From positions 186,001 through 250,000 of the forward strand of contig JADKEB010000034.1 in NCBI GenBank assembly GCA_016718205.1: a stretch of 64,000 nucleotides of DNA, written 5' to 3'. The position numbers and the translations under genes are program-made. Shown piece by piece: positions 1-9,640 of this stretch. Source of the DNA: Saprospiraceae bacterium. Lineage in GTDB: Bacteria; Bacteroidota; Bacteroidia; Chitinophagales; Saprospiraceae. The notes under the pieces are model-generated. The model was not told the origin of the DNA. It did not search any database and saw only the letters and a program-made list of their open reading frames with translations. Position 1 is the first letter of the stretch. Each line of letters starts with the position of its first letter.

Positions 1-214
1 CGATAATAAATTCATTACAATTTACTCTTGACAAAATATTGCCCCCGCGCCTCTGTTGTGGTTCCTCTTCCTTCCTTTGCCCCCTTGATGTCCTTACCAT
101 GGTTGTCCCCGCCCTTTGATAATCAGAGTTCATAGTACGCTTCTGATCTAAAAGTAATTTGTTGTTTAGTTCCGAATGTTGGTTGATACATATTTATTAA
201 TTATTAGTTGGTGA

Positions 215-1636
215 TTATAAATCGTTTTCAATGGAGTTTATAGGCCGAATTAATTGAGATATAAACTCGATTTCATGCTGAGTTAATTCATATTTTGCAA
301 AAAGTTTTTCATCATCCCATTTTTCATTCATTGAAAGATTTGGCACAAATATAAATTTCCCTTTTGTAATATTTTGAGTTAAAAGAATTGTTGAAACCAA
401 AAATCTGCAAAACTTCGTCCGAAGGAATTCTGCCATATTCAATGCCTCGTATTCATTGCTAAAACTCCCTACGACCAGATAAGATTCAGTGCAAACAGTA
501 TTTGGTGGCATTACTTCAATTCTTGAAAAAATCCTCCTTTTTCCTTCTTTGTCAGGTTGTCCACCGTGGTCATTTGATGCCTTTGACAATAATACCTTCC
601 ATTTATCAATCAAATTCTTCCCACTTGTGATTTTGTTTAAATGAATTTTCCCTTTTCCTTTACTCGTAATTAATTCCAAGTCGCCAGTTTTTTCTGGTCT
701 TACTGAACCCAAATGGCATCCGCTTGATACAGCCTCATCCAAAAATGAATTACTTTTTGTTTAACTTTATTTATTATATCAATAGCTAAATTGTTCTAAC
801 AAAAGTGTCAAACTCGTCTAAAAATCTTTTTGACTTAATGACAATATTCTTTCGTATAGTTTCTACTTCACAGATACCTTTATTATCTCTATCCCAAAGG
901 AAATAGCATACTCCACCTGCAACATCGACTCAGGAAAGCAATCCTTTGAATCAGCGAAATCAACAAGCTTTCTGATACTTTTATCTTTCAATGTTTCGCT
1001 TCTAAATTCATCCAAACCCTTACCTCCAGAATACCATCTTGCTGGAATTATCATTGATAGATATCTTGGGTTCAATTTTTTTGCTTGATTAATGAATAAA
1101 TGGTAAATGGGTTTTGCACTTGAACCTGTACCACCACCGTCGTTTAATTGATAGGGTGGATTACCTACCTTCACGATCATATACTTCTTGGCTCGCTCCA
1201 CAGTAAGTACACTTGCCATTGCGCCATGTGTGCTGCATTCTATCATATCTGAGATTGCCTTGTTCATCATCAAAGGTTTCACATATGGAGTATTTACCAT
1301 TGGCAGTTTTGGAGCAATACACGCTACGGCGAGATAATAGTGATGTCAGTTCTGTGATCGCTATACCATACAGTTGATTTTTAAAGATGTGGTTGATACG
1401 TTCTTGTTTGTCAGGTATCTTGCTTTCCAGTCCTGACATCAATCTTTTGCCATTTCTCTCAGAAACACACCTGACTTACATACTGGATCGAGAAACTTTG
1501 CATCAGGGTTACTCCATAATTCCATAGGTAGCAAATCCAATATATCATTGACCAATCCAGGTGGAGTAAAAACTTCATCATTGCTCAGATTGGCAAGGCA
1601 ACTTAGTACATCCGGGTTATAATTAGTTTGCATCAT
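215..1636 (-). pseudogene. Decayed Eco57I-type adenine methyltransferase / type IIG restriction protein
   Basis: Pieces of one protein appear in order on the minus strand in different frames. They are an N-terminal piece with a degenerate SAM motif (DPVCKSG, 1439-1636), a piece with a CTYCG motif (1161-1442), the catalytic NPPY motif (about 1151-1162), a GGVCYFLWDRDNKG segment readable only in another frame (786-950), and a C-terminal target-recognition end (215-742, TESYLVVG and FIFVPNLSMNEKWDDEKL). The family is normally one protein of roughly 550-600 residues that methylates adenine and often also cuts DNA. Frameshifts lie near 1445 and 950. Sequence is missing between the CTYCG piece and NPPY and again between 786 and 742, so a simple sequencing slip cannot explain all damage. 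It probably once worked with the methylase at 1648-2236. The family assignment is from remembered motifs. Confidence 0.75.
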
Positions 1637-1647
1637 TTTCTCGAGTT

Positions 1648-2236
1648 TTAAAAATGTATCAAAGGAAAATCTTTTACTGGCTCATCGATAGCCGCAGCAT
1701 TTTTCATCATTAAACAATGAAAATTGATGGCTCTTTTCTACCAAAAATCTAAACATATAATCTCTGCGTTTTATCATACTCCCATTGACTGCACTCCACT
1801 CAGAAAATATTATAGGCTTTTTAGTAATAGGATTAGTAAAGTCGAGTGCATCACCCCATAGTATGTTTCTACTCAAAATAAACTTTACACTTTTACGGCA
1901 ATCATCGGTACACTGATTTTTGAATAGAGAAAAATACTTTTCATTAAATATATCAAAAAGTCTTTCCCGACATTCCACTGCATTATCTTCCAGTATATCT
2001 ACTCCATAAATGCTTGATATTGCTATGACAGCATAGCGTTCCCATTCCAGCTGACTTTTCCCATACCTTTCAGTAACTACTTTCAGCTTTCTTCTTAATA
2101 CTTCTGCTAAAAAATTTCCATTGCCACAAGCCGGTTCGAGAAATCTGGAATCAATTCTTTCTGTCTCGTGTTTCACCATATCCAGCATAGCATTTACCTC
2201 ACGTTCATTGGTAAATACTTCACCATGATCTGCCAC
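1648..2236 (-). pseudogene. N6-adenine DNA methyltransferase subunit, 3' frameshift
   Basis: The protein starts MADHGEVFTNEREV and carries the SAM-binding motif FLEPACGNGNFLAEVL near residue 30, followed by IYGVDILEDN. It matches small DNA methylases that usually sit directly upstream of Eco57I-like restriction-modification proteins, as here. In the starting frame it ends prematurely at 1682 (184 residues). A one-base shift near 1698 lets it continue to IDEPVKDFPLIHF and a stop at 1648, which looks like the genuine family C-terminus. No NPPY motif was found in this subunit. The next methylase piece begins 12 bases downstream, so both were likely one operon. Family membership is confident; whether the shift is real or a read error is open. 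Confidence 0.7.
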
Positions 2237-2453
2237 CTTTTTTAGACTTTACTTGCATCTTTTACTTAAAAATTATACAGGGTAAAGATAGAGCAAATTT
2301 CTTCTGTTTTCATTACTTTGCTTTTACATATTATAAAATTCCTATCTTTGATTGATTTTTATAAAATAATGACCATCGCTATTTTATTCAAATACGCCTA
2401 TTTAAAACTTTTCATCTCTTTTTGCATAAATGATTAAATAATCAAGACACTTA

Positions 2454-3279
2454 ATGAGCTTTACTATCCCACATAAAACAGTAATTTCTTTTGGTAGTGC
2501 ATATAATACAGGACATAAACCATATTTAATCTTAGCAGATGATTATGAAAATTATGTTCTAAAAACACAAAACAATAGAGAAGATAAAGACGCTATCGTG
2601 AAAGAGTTCCTTTGCACCAATCTTTGAAAACCTGGAATATCGATACCCCTGAAATAGCTTCGCTTTCATTGAATAAAAGTTTGACAGAAAGTCAAGTTTT
2701 CAAAAGTGATAAGTCATTCTCACTATCATCTGTCTATTTTGGTTCAAAACATATAGAATCAACGGTAGATGTGAATCAATTATTTAAAGCAAAAAGCAAA
2801 GCAACATATGATAAAATAATCAATCCTGGCATTATTTTGGATATCTCATTGTTTGATATATGGACTGAGAATGATGATAGAAAGCCAACAAATTACAACT
2901 TATTGTTTGTCCCTTTTAAAAGGTTTAAAATTATGGCGATTGACCATGCATTTACCTTTGCTTCTTTACCATTTATTGACATTAACCAGGAGAGAGTATC
3001 TTTTAGTGACAATGATTCAATCCTCAATATACCATTAGCAAAATCCATAATTAAGCGATTAAATATAAATTCCGAATGGATAAGCAAAGCAGAAGAAAAA
3101 TTTTACCTTTGCGTTTTGAAATCAAAGGATAATATTAACCAAATTTTTGAATCTATTCCTACTGAATTTACGTTAATTCAACAGGAACGAGAAAAATAGA
3201 AAGTTTTCTGTTTTCTGAAGAACGCAATAAAATAGTATTTGACCAGTTTAAGTATATAATAAGTAGCATAAAGTCATGA
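2454..3279 (+). CDS. HipA-like (HipA_2 type) kinase, frameshifted
   Basis: Read with two frame changes (near 2612 and near 3180), this stretch gives a protein of about 270 residues resembling stand-alone HipA-like kinases. The N-terminal part shows a glycine-containing loop and the candidate ATP-binding lysine (ENYVLKT), then a glutamate in KEFLC. The centre has a catalytic-loop-like FDIWTENDDRKPTNYNLL and then IDHAF. The final frame ends KYIISSIKS with a TGA at 3277-3279 that overlaps the ATG of the next gene (ATGA), a sign of translational coupling. HipA relatives phosphorylate proteins, and some are toxins; the target here is unknown. The start ATG at 2454 is chosen because coding-like sequence begins there. 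Either a sequencing error or a broken gene would fit. Confidence 0.7.
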
Positions 3280-4151
3280 AGTCTTTTTATAGTATGATTA
3301 AGATATCCCCAAATGAAATGTCAGGCGACAGTTTGACCATTGGGCTTATTATGTCTACTCCTACCGGCATTAAGCTAAGATTTTCAAAAGCACGAAAGCA
3401 CATTGCAAAGGGATTTATTTCAGTTGATGGTTCAGTTATCGACACCATTGAGCGCGAATTTCAGAATACAGTAAAAGAATTGAATAATTCTGATTTAGTT
3501 AAAAATAGCGGGCTTTTTGATCTTCCAAATTTGTTGGATGCAAAATATTTTTCTTACTTATCAAATTATAGCAATGGTCTTTTAAAGTTTTCTACTCCCA
3601 ATTTCATTGCTGATGATGTAGATGACCAAAAGTTTAATAAACTTTACTCCATGTTAGTGGACAATACTCAGGAAGTTATTCTTTCTGAGTACCCATCAAA
3701 AAACATAGAAAATATTTTTTATAAAACGATCGATGAAAAATTAATTACCCGCGTTAAAGATAAAGTACATACCAAACAAAACATAGATAATAAAATTGTA
3801 CCAACACTCTTTAATGCTTTTGAGATGGATTGTATTGGCTTGAATGGTGTTTTGTTGGCGCTAAATCGATGCCTTTTTACACAATCCAAAGAAACATTGC
3901 ACAAAAGTATAAATACCTATATCAGTGTAATAGCACATCTTAGCTCAAAATATAGTAAGTCCTTAAATGATAATAATTTCTTTTTGATTGCTGATCAACC
4001 TGCAAAGAACACAGAAGGATTTAAACTATGGGACCAAATTTATAGATCTGAAAATTTTTTGAAAATTGTTAGTTCAAACGAGAGCGATAAAATAGCTGAG
4101 TTGAGTGAATCAAAAAATGCCACCACTTTCCTTCCTGTGGAACAAGAATAA
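3276..4151 (+). CDS. DUF3037-like protein, partner of HipA-like kinase
   Basis: An intact protein of 291 residues starting MKSFYSMIKISPNEMSGD. Its first 70 residues (YSMIKISP, SGDSLTIGLIMSTPTG, LRFSKARKHI) resemble the DUF3037 pattern, a small domain of unknown function that I remember being encoded next to HipA_2 kinases in many bacteria. The remaining 220 residues are not recognised and have no obvious membrane segment. The start codon overlaps the stop of the kinase gene by four bases, so the two should be made together. Possible roles are an antitoxin, adaptor or substrate of the kinase; none is shown by the sequence. Confidence 0.6.
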   Translation: MKSFYSMIKISPNEMSGDSLTIGLIMSTPTGIKLRFSKARKHIAKGFISVDGSVIDTIEREFQNTVKELNNSDLVKNSGLFDLPNLLDAKYFSYLSNYSNGLLKFSTPNFIADDVDDQKFNKLYSMLVDNTQEVILSEYPSKNIENIFYKTIDEKLITRVKDKVHTKQNIDNKIVPTLFNAFEMDCIGLNGVLLALNRCLFTQSKETLHKSINTYISVIAHLSSKYSKSLNDNNFFLIADQPAKNTEGFKLWDQIYRSENFLKIVSSNESDKIAELSESKNATTFLPVEQE

Positions 4152-4242
4152 TTTAATCATTTTCTTTTACACTCAACCCTTATTCAACCTTTACCGGTAT
4201 TAGTAGTTCAGTTTAAATGAATCTACAAACAAAATAACTTTG

Positions 4243-5427
4243 TTAGCGAGTTACCGTCACAATTGTATTTTGACTTATATCAAAGTACAAATAATGTCCT
4301 AACCCATTATTTTGCATAAATGTTAAAATTGTATTTGCATATCTATGTTCTTCATTAGCAGGAGTCTCGCCAGACATTACAGGTATTTCATGTTGCTGTT
4401 GGTTGGTATCTGTAATACTAACTAAATTATTATTTACTTCAAGACGATTACCCAATCCGCACCTTGCAATTAAACTTGTAATGACCTATATTATTGCTAT
4501 TTTGAATTAATGTTACATATTCAGTCTTTTTCCAAGGTTTAACGCGATTAAACCCGGCAGATAGACTTAAGGCCCGATCCACATCAATTACATGAGAACA
4601 GTGTATATGAGATGGATAGGGCAAACTGCCACTTGTTGTTTGATTTAAAAATTTATGCATAAACATTTCAAGAAAAACAACTCCGGAATTTCGAAATGTA
4701 GATTGCCTTTCAAGTTGGCTAAAAAAGTGACTTTTGTTTTTGAGAGACTGGCCTTGATATTTATCCCAATAAAATCCTGGTCTGTTTCTTTTTTTTGGGG
4801 AGGATTTTTTTTTTTTTAATATTTTTTTTGGGGTTTTTTTCCCGGCCTTTTATTTTTTTTTTTTTTTTTTTTTTTTTTTTCAGGAGGATTCCCTTGGGGA
4901 AGGGGAAAAATTTTTTTTGGGCTGGGAATTATCCCCCTTTTTCTCCCCCCTCCCCCTTTTTCCCCTTCCCTTTTCTTTTTTAAAAACCCTTTTAAAAAAA
5001 TTTTTTAAATTATCTTCATTTAAAAAAATTTTAATAAAAAATAATAAAACCCCTCTCACTTTTTTTTTTTTTTTTTTTTTTAAAAAAAAATTATTAAAAA
5101 AAAATTTTTAAAAAAAAATTTTTTTATTAATTTACCTTCAATAAAGATAATCTTTACCTCGGTGGCATTAAGTCTTAACACTATAATCACGTCAGCACCA
5201 AATTTTTTCTCCATATTTTGTGGCAATGTATATGAAATACAAGTATATGGTGCAATACCTATTAAGCCATGTGGGTTTCTTATTAAAAATGAGAAAACAG
5301 ATAAATAATCCCTCTCACTGGTTATGAGTTTTTTATTAAGCTCTACTTTACAAAAATTATCGATAGATTGGAAATATTGACCTAATGCTAAGAAATATGG
5401 ATTTGTAAAATTTGAAGTGATATGCAT
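4243..5427 (-). CDS. Unrecognised protein, possibly PD-(D/E)XK-like, interrupted by corrupt sequence
   Basis: Three coding stretches on the minus strand seem to belong to one gene: an N-terminal part (about 5140-5427) starting MHITSNFTNPYF, a middle part (4448-4780) containing RPGFYWDKYQGQSLKNKSHF, and a C-terminal part (4243-4455) ending TIVTVTR. The join between the last two is a simple frame change near 4450. Between the first two lies about 345 bases of homopolymer runs that cannot be genuine coding sequence. The N-terminal part contains FGADVIIVLRLN followed by IIFIEGK, an order (GAD, hydrophobic strand, ExK) seen in PD-(D/E)XK nucleases; that is a weak inference. It stands near a restriction-modification relic and a HipA-like kinase. 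Confidence 0.45.
4786..5130. repeat. Homopolymer-dominated tract, probable assembly artefact
   Basis: This stretch is almost entirely runs of T, A, C or G, including a run of about 30 T and another of about 22 T, with base composition unlike either flank. Recognisable coding sequence of one minus-strand gene stops at its right edge and resumes at its left edge. I read it as low-quality consensus (for example a single noisy read), not as a natural low-complexity element. Confidence 0.7.
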
Positions 5428-5583
5428 ATTAACAAACTAAAATATTTATTAAAATTGAAACTTATACAATATAGGTTACCATTGTCTTAAAAAATTCATT
5501 CTATTTATTCTTACGAAGATAAATTTTATTCTAATAATGGCTACTGTTTAAGTATTTATTTTCAAAATAATAGTGATATTATA

Positions 5584-5591
5584 TATCTTTG
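5584..5591 (+). promoter_or_regulatory. Candidate -7 promoter box (TATCTTTG)
   Basis: TATCTTTG matches the Bacteroidota -7 consensus TAnnTTTG and lies 22 bases before the ATG of the OB-fold gene at 5614. No convincing -33 TTTG was seen. Confidence 0.45.
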
Positions 5592-5932
5592 CCTTGCACC
5601 TAATAATATAACCATGTCAAAATTTTGTACCACAATATTTACCATTCTACTCGCTCAGTTCATTTATGCACAAAACTTAATCCCAATAGACAGCGTTTCG
5701 GCCTATATAGGTAAGACAGTAAAAGTTTGTGATAAGGTAGCGGGAACCTTCGTTACCAAAGGAGAAAAACCTGTCACCTACCTGAATCTTGGTGCTGACT
5801 ACCCAAATACTAAACTCACCATAGTCATCTTTCAAAAGGATCTCATAAACTTTCCTTTAAAACCATCGGACCATTATAAAGGTCAGAATGTTTGTGTCAC
5901 CGGAGAGATAAAGCAATACAAAGAAAAAATAG

Positions 5933-7228
5933 GGGTGTATCCCATTTTTACATTAAGCTGTATTTCTCAAATATTCTTGAAGTACACTCCATTTGTTATT
6001 CATGTTTAGGTTTCTAAGGCTTATTATATTTGTTGCACCCTTTTCCGTCCATCTTTGCCCTGATAGTTTACACCGTTTTTGAACTAGAGTCCTATGCGCT
6101 GCTTCCATCGCTCCACTGCCGATTTGTAAGCCTTGTTTTAGATAAGACGGATAATTCATGCGTGTCTCATTTCTTCTCAAATAACCTAATAATTTTTCCT
6201 TCTCTTCTGATTTTGACTTTGATATACAAGTTATCTTTTCTATCTCTTTTATTACTTCCTGCCCGCCCTCTTTTAGGAGTTTTGCGTGCATATCAATCTG
6301 CCACTTTTTCCTCTTTATTTTGTCTGAAATAACTTTGGTTGAAAAATAACATATTTTTCATAGGCATGAAAAAATCTAATATCTTTAGTGCGCAAGGATA
6401 CTTTTCATTTATCCAGTTGTGTATCCATATTGCCCCATCTACTATAAAGACCATTCGTTCTTTAAGATATTTATAACTGTCTAGGTATTGTTCCATCTTT
6501 TCTTCAAATGTGGTGTGGTCTCCAATGTGAAAAGTGTACCATGACTCATCAATATAACCTCTTTTATCATTGGTTTTCAATAAGTTATTTGAAGAGTAAA
6601 CCCTACCAACTTTTACTTCTTTCCACTTTTCTTCACGAGTCAATACATACCCTCCGTCGCAATGTGCATACAACACTTCAGTGTCTTGGCTTATTTCGGG
6701 TTTAGTGTCATTATCCTTTCTTTGGTCATCTAACCACTCAGCACTTTTCTCTCCTAGATCATTGCAAAGTCTGTGAATTTTATTATCGTCAATTCTTAAA
6801 CCCATTGTCTTTTCTATCACCTCTGATGATGATTCATAACATTCACTTTGACCAACGTAACTCACAATATCTTTTAGTAACGGACTCATCTTACACCCTT
6901 TTATTGAAGAAATAAATGGGTGTTCTTTATTCAAGTCCATCTTACCATAATAGCCAATTATCGTTTTTTTTTACGATAATTATTCTGCTCTCCTCCGATG
7001 GTTTGCGTGACAACATCAAGGTTAATCTTTTGAAGCTGTTCAACGCAAAATTTTTCGAAATCATAAAAATTCTCTGAGGTCTGTTCTTTAAGTTCTATCT
7101 CATTCAAAAGTTGGCTAAACTGGTTGAGAAGTTTAACCTTATCCATTTGAATTATTATTTGGTTCGAACAAATTTATAACACCTTTCTCATGTTTTCAAA
7201 CTTTTTTTTGCAAAAATGGGATACACCC
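5933..7228 (-). mobile_element. ISKra4-family insertion sequence, 1296 bp
   Basis: The ends are inverted repeats (GGGTGTATCCCATTTTT at 5933 and its complement ending at 7228). They are flanked by a perfect 8-bp direct repeat AAAAATAG at 5925-5932 and 7229-7236. One transposase is encoded on the minus strand. The insertion splits an OB-fold gene whose two halves fit exactly when the element is removed, so the boundaries are secure. The same end sequence is shared by short elements near 20506, 32376 and 55573. Confidence 0.88.
5953..7146 (-). pseudogene. ISKra4-family transposase, in three frames
   Basis: The N-terminal 62 residues (6958-7146) end just after a run of nine A on the coding strand. 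A -1 slip there leads into TIIGYYGKMDLNKEH and the long central part (6293-6940), which contains YAHCDGGYVL and VFIVDGAIWIHNW. A further frame change near 6310 leads to the C-terminal part (5953-6291) with QIGSGAMEAAHRTLVQKR and KLSGQRW, the hallmark of ISKra4-type transposases. The total would be about 395 residues, a normal size. The A-run slip could be a programmed frameshift as in other IS families; the second break is more likely a mutation or read error. Confidence 0.8.
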
Positions 7229-7323
7229 AAAAATAGAAATCATCGTAAATAAACCCGAGCAGATAATGATAAATTAGTTCCATATTTATTGTCACCTATT
7301 CAATATTCAAAGATTTATTCATT

Positions 7324-7497
7324 ATGACTGAAAATATAGATCCAAAAGACAACAATCACGTTAATCATACCAATAGTACAAATGAAATTACAAATAATGA
7401 ATCACAAGCTAATCCTACCAATATTGGATTTAAGCACATCAGCAAGGTTATTTTGAGAGCTTTCATTATTTACAGTAGCTACTTTTTTAAGCTCTGT
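7324..7497 (+). pseudogene. Truncated N-terminus of an unknown Asn-rich protein
   Basis: From the ATG at 7324 an Asn/Thr-rich start (MTENIDPKDNNHVNHTNST) is readable for about 30 codons and then passes, near 7415, into sequence that is the antisense of the minus-strand gene ending at 7402, stopping at 7497. The composition changes at that point. I infer that the gene was cut by arrival of the integrase-bearing segment; it could also be a chance frame. Confidence 0.3.
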
Positions 7498-8118
7498 TGA
7501 AAGTGATTTAGATAAGCCTAGTTCCAAAATATAGAAATCTTCAATACTCATAGGGTATTCTAAATGGTCAATTCCTACCGTTTGAACATCAAAATATAAA
7601 ATAGTTAACTCTCTCCTTAGTAGAGACAAAACAAATGAAACTAAATCAGATGGATTTGATTCATTAGGATCATAATTCCTGGATAGTAATTCTCTTACTA
7701 CATCCAGCAATAATGCTTTAATGCTTTTTAAAGCTAAGGAAGTATGGTAAACAATATCTACTTTTTCTGAATATTGAGATACTTTGAAAAAGAAGGCATT
7801 GTAAAGTCTCAGGGTTTCACCTGTGATGATAGTTTTGTAAAACTTGGTATAAACATCACTATATTCAGGTAGGTCAATTTCAAAACTATGGTCAATTAGT
7901 TTATTTGGACTTTTTGGCGTTTGCTTTACCAACCACTTAGTAAGATCTGGAAAATCTACCAATAGCATATTTAATTGACTTAACAAGTCCGTATCAAATT
8001 GTGGAGCAACATTTCCTACTTTGCTGAGTCTTGAGCTTATAGCGTTTGAATTTTTAGTTTCAAATAACCAAGGTCTAAGCTCTTTATGTATTATGCTATT
8101 TAGTATCTTTATTTCCAT
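7402..8118 (-). CDS. Hypothetical protein downstream of integrase
   Basis: An intact 238-residue protein starting MEIKILNSIIHKELRPW. It has no signal peptide, membrane segment or motif I recognise; leucine-rich helical stretches (ALKSIKALLLDVVRELL) suggest an all-alpha fold. Its start overlaps the end of the integrase gene by 23 bases, so it is probably cotranscribed with it and belongs to the mobile element. The function cannot be named. Confidence 0.55.
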   Translation of the reverse strand: MEIKILNSIIHKELRPWLFETKNSNAISSRLSKVGNVAPQFDTDLLSQLNMLLVDFPDLTKWLVKQTPKSPNKLIDHSFEIDLPEYSDVYTKFYKTIITGETLRLYNAFFFKVSQYSEKVDIVYHTSLALKSIKALLLDVVRELLSRNYDPNESNPSDLVSFVLSLLRRELTILYFDVQTVGIDHLEYPMSIEDFYILELGLSKSLSTELKKVATVNNESSQNNLADVLKSNIGRISL

Positions 8119-9225
8119 TTAAACCTATTTTTATATTGTTAGCAGCTGCGACTTTTTTCTCATTGATTACTTTGGCATAGATCTCTGTGGTAGAAAGATT
8201 TTTATGCCCAAGCATTTTGCTTACTGTATAAATATCAGTTCCTAATGTCAATTGAAGAGTGGCATAAGTGTGCCTGGAACAGTGATATGTTATGTGCTTG
8301 GTTATACCAGCAGCACGAAGCCATGACTTTAAATGTGTTTGATTCCAATTACCATATTTGAGTCCTGTGAATACTAAATCATTTGGTTGGCCTTCTTCCC
8401 CACATAGGCTTCTGGCTTCTTCGCTAATTGGCAATGTTTCGGCACCGGTAGTCTTTTCTTGTTTGAATCTGATGTAATATCCATTTTCTTTGGAGTACTG
8501 GATTTCCTGCCATATCAACTTCTCTACATCGCCCCAACGAAGACCTGTAATGCATGAAAAAGAAACATCTTTCTAAGTGTCTCTTGAGTGCAAGGTGTAT
8601 TCATGGAAATTAGTTAATTCATCCAAGGTTAAGAACTCTCTTTGAGTTTCATCCTGAGGAAATGGTTCAACCATATAAGCTGGATTTGATGGAATTATTT
8701 GTTCTTTTACTGCTTGATTAAGGGCAGCTATGAGTTTATTAAAATATGAATATTTTGAATTTAAAGCCAAAAGGTTTGCCATGCTTAGTCCTTGCCGTTC
8801 TATCTAACCAAAGTCTCTAAAGCCCTGAACCCAATCTTTATTGACTCTTTCAAATGAAATATCTTTAGGGCTGTATTTGTCAATGTAGATTCTAACTGCA
8901 TTCCAATTGCCATAGTTGCCCAAGCTCTCCCTTTTCATTTCTGCTAAGTCTGAAAAAAATTGTTTGAAGCTGCCTTTGACTTTATCTTTGTCTTTGAAGC
9001 CATAGATATTATTCTGGGTTTCAAGGTGTCGTTTTGATCTAATGGTCTCAGCTAACTCTAAGATTCGCTTATTCTCATCTTTCTGGAATTTAGTTAGGCT
9101 TCCTTTCTCAGGATCTGGTGTTAGGTATAAATTGAGATATTCGTACTCTCTCCTGCCTTTCTCATAATACTCCAAATAAGGCTGATCTTATTGTTCTTTT
9201 GTCTTTGTCTTAATGTGATCTTCAT
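8096..9225 (-). pseudogene. Tyrosine recombinase (integrase), several frameshifts
   Basis: The gene begins at the ATG at 9225 (MKITLRQRQKNNKISL) and continues after a one-base loss into EYYEKGRREYEYLNLYL, an arm-binding domain of the type found in Bacteroidota integrases. The SAM-like core-binding domain follows (KGSFKQFFSDLAEMKR). The catalytic domain shows the first arginine in TGLRWGDVEKL, then HCSRHTYATLQL and LGHKNLSTTEIYAKV with the nucleophile tyrosine. Frame changes occur near 9185, 8803, 8775, 8580 and 8555. It would be about 375 residues. With the upstream excisionase-like gene it forms an integration module beside an mnmE-derived attachment site. Confidence 0.8.
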
Positions 9226-9237
9226 TTTTACATTATG

Positions 9238-9598
9238 TTATTGTTTAAAGAAAGATTCTAATTGTTGCCTTGACATCATTTTCTTACGGCCAGCTTGTTT
9301 AACTGTAAGCTGGCCACGTTGCACCATTCTTTGAATGAACCACCTACTTACTCCCAAGAGATCGGAAATATCATTGATGCAAAGAAAGTCTTTTGATGTT
9401 TGTGAGCTGCTGGAAGTGACGATGGCCTGAGAAGGCGAAACCATCTGTGTCATAGTGTCTTCCAATGATTTTGAATCTTTGCTTCTTTGACTCTCTTTTT
9501 TATAGTTTCTCTGTGAACATTTATGGCTACAAAATCTCGTCACTTGTTTGAGCGATAAATGACTTTCCACAATGGTTACATATCTTGGGTACTTGCAT
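9238..9598 (-). CDS. Zinc-ribbon plus helix-turn-helix, excisionase-like protein
   Basis: The start ATG at 9598 gives MQVPKICNHCGKSFIAQT; after a one-base shift the frame continues VTRFCSHKCSQRNYKKE, so a CxxC...CxxxC zinc ribbon is formed only across the frame change near 9548. The C-terminal 55 residues (FLCINDISDLLGVSRWF, IQRMVQRGQL, AGRKKMMSRQQLESFF) are a MerR/Xis-like winged helix-turn-helix. Such proteins often precede integrase genes of Bacteroidota islands and direct excision. The spacing to the integrase is 12 bases. Confidence 0.65.
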
Positions 9599-9640
9599 TT
9601 TTACTATATTTTGTCATTAATGTGGGAAATGTATCATCAA

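Larger units (their letters stand above)
5614..7277 (+). pseudogene. Exported OB-fold (tRNA_anti-like) protein gene, interrupted by IS
   Basis: The gene begins with a signal peptide (MSKFCTTIFTILLAQFIYAQ) followed by a small beta-rich domain. VKVCDKVAGTF, TYLNLG and VCVTGEIKQYKEK are typical of the OB-fold 'nucleic acid binding' family of secreted Bacteroidota proteins. The reading frame enters the insertion sequence at 5933. Joining base 5932 to 7237, that is removing the IS and one copy of its 8-bp target duplication, restores KEKIEIIVNKPEQIMIN and a stop at 7275-7277. The ancestral protein was therefore about 119 residues. The function is unknown; the family name comes from the pattern. 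Confidence 0.75.

Noticed and set aside
123..191. Short minus-strand frame starting MYQPTFGTKQQITF after the methylase relic
   Set aside because: It might be the broken start of the next restriction gene, but only 22 codons are readable and the window ends.
4795..5111. Plus-strand frames rich in Phe, Lys and Pro
   Set aside because: They translate homopolymer runs of the corrupt tract and have no natural protein composition.
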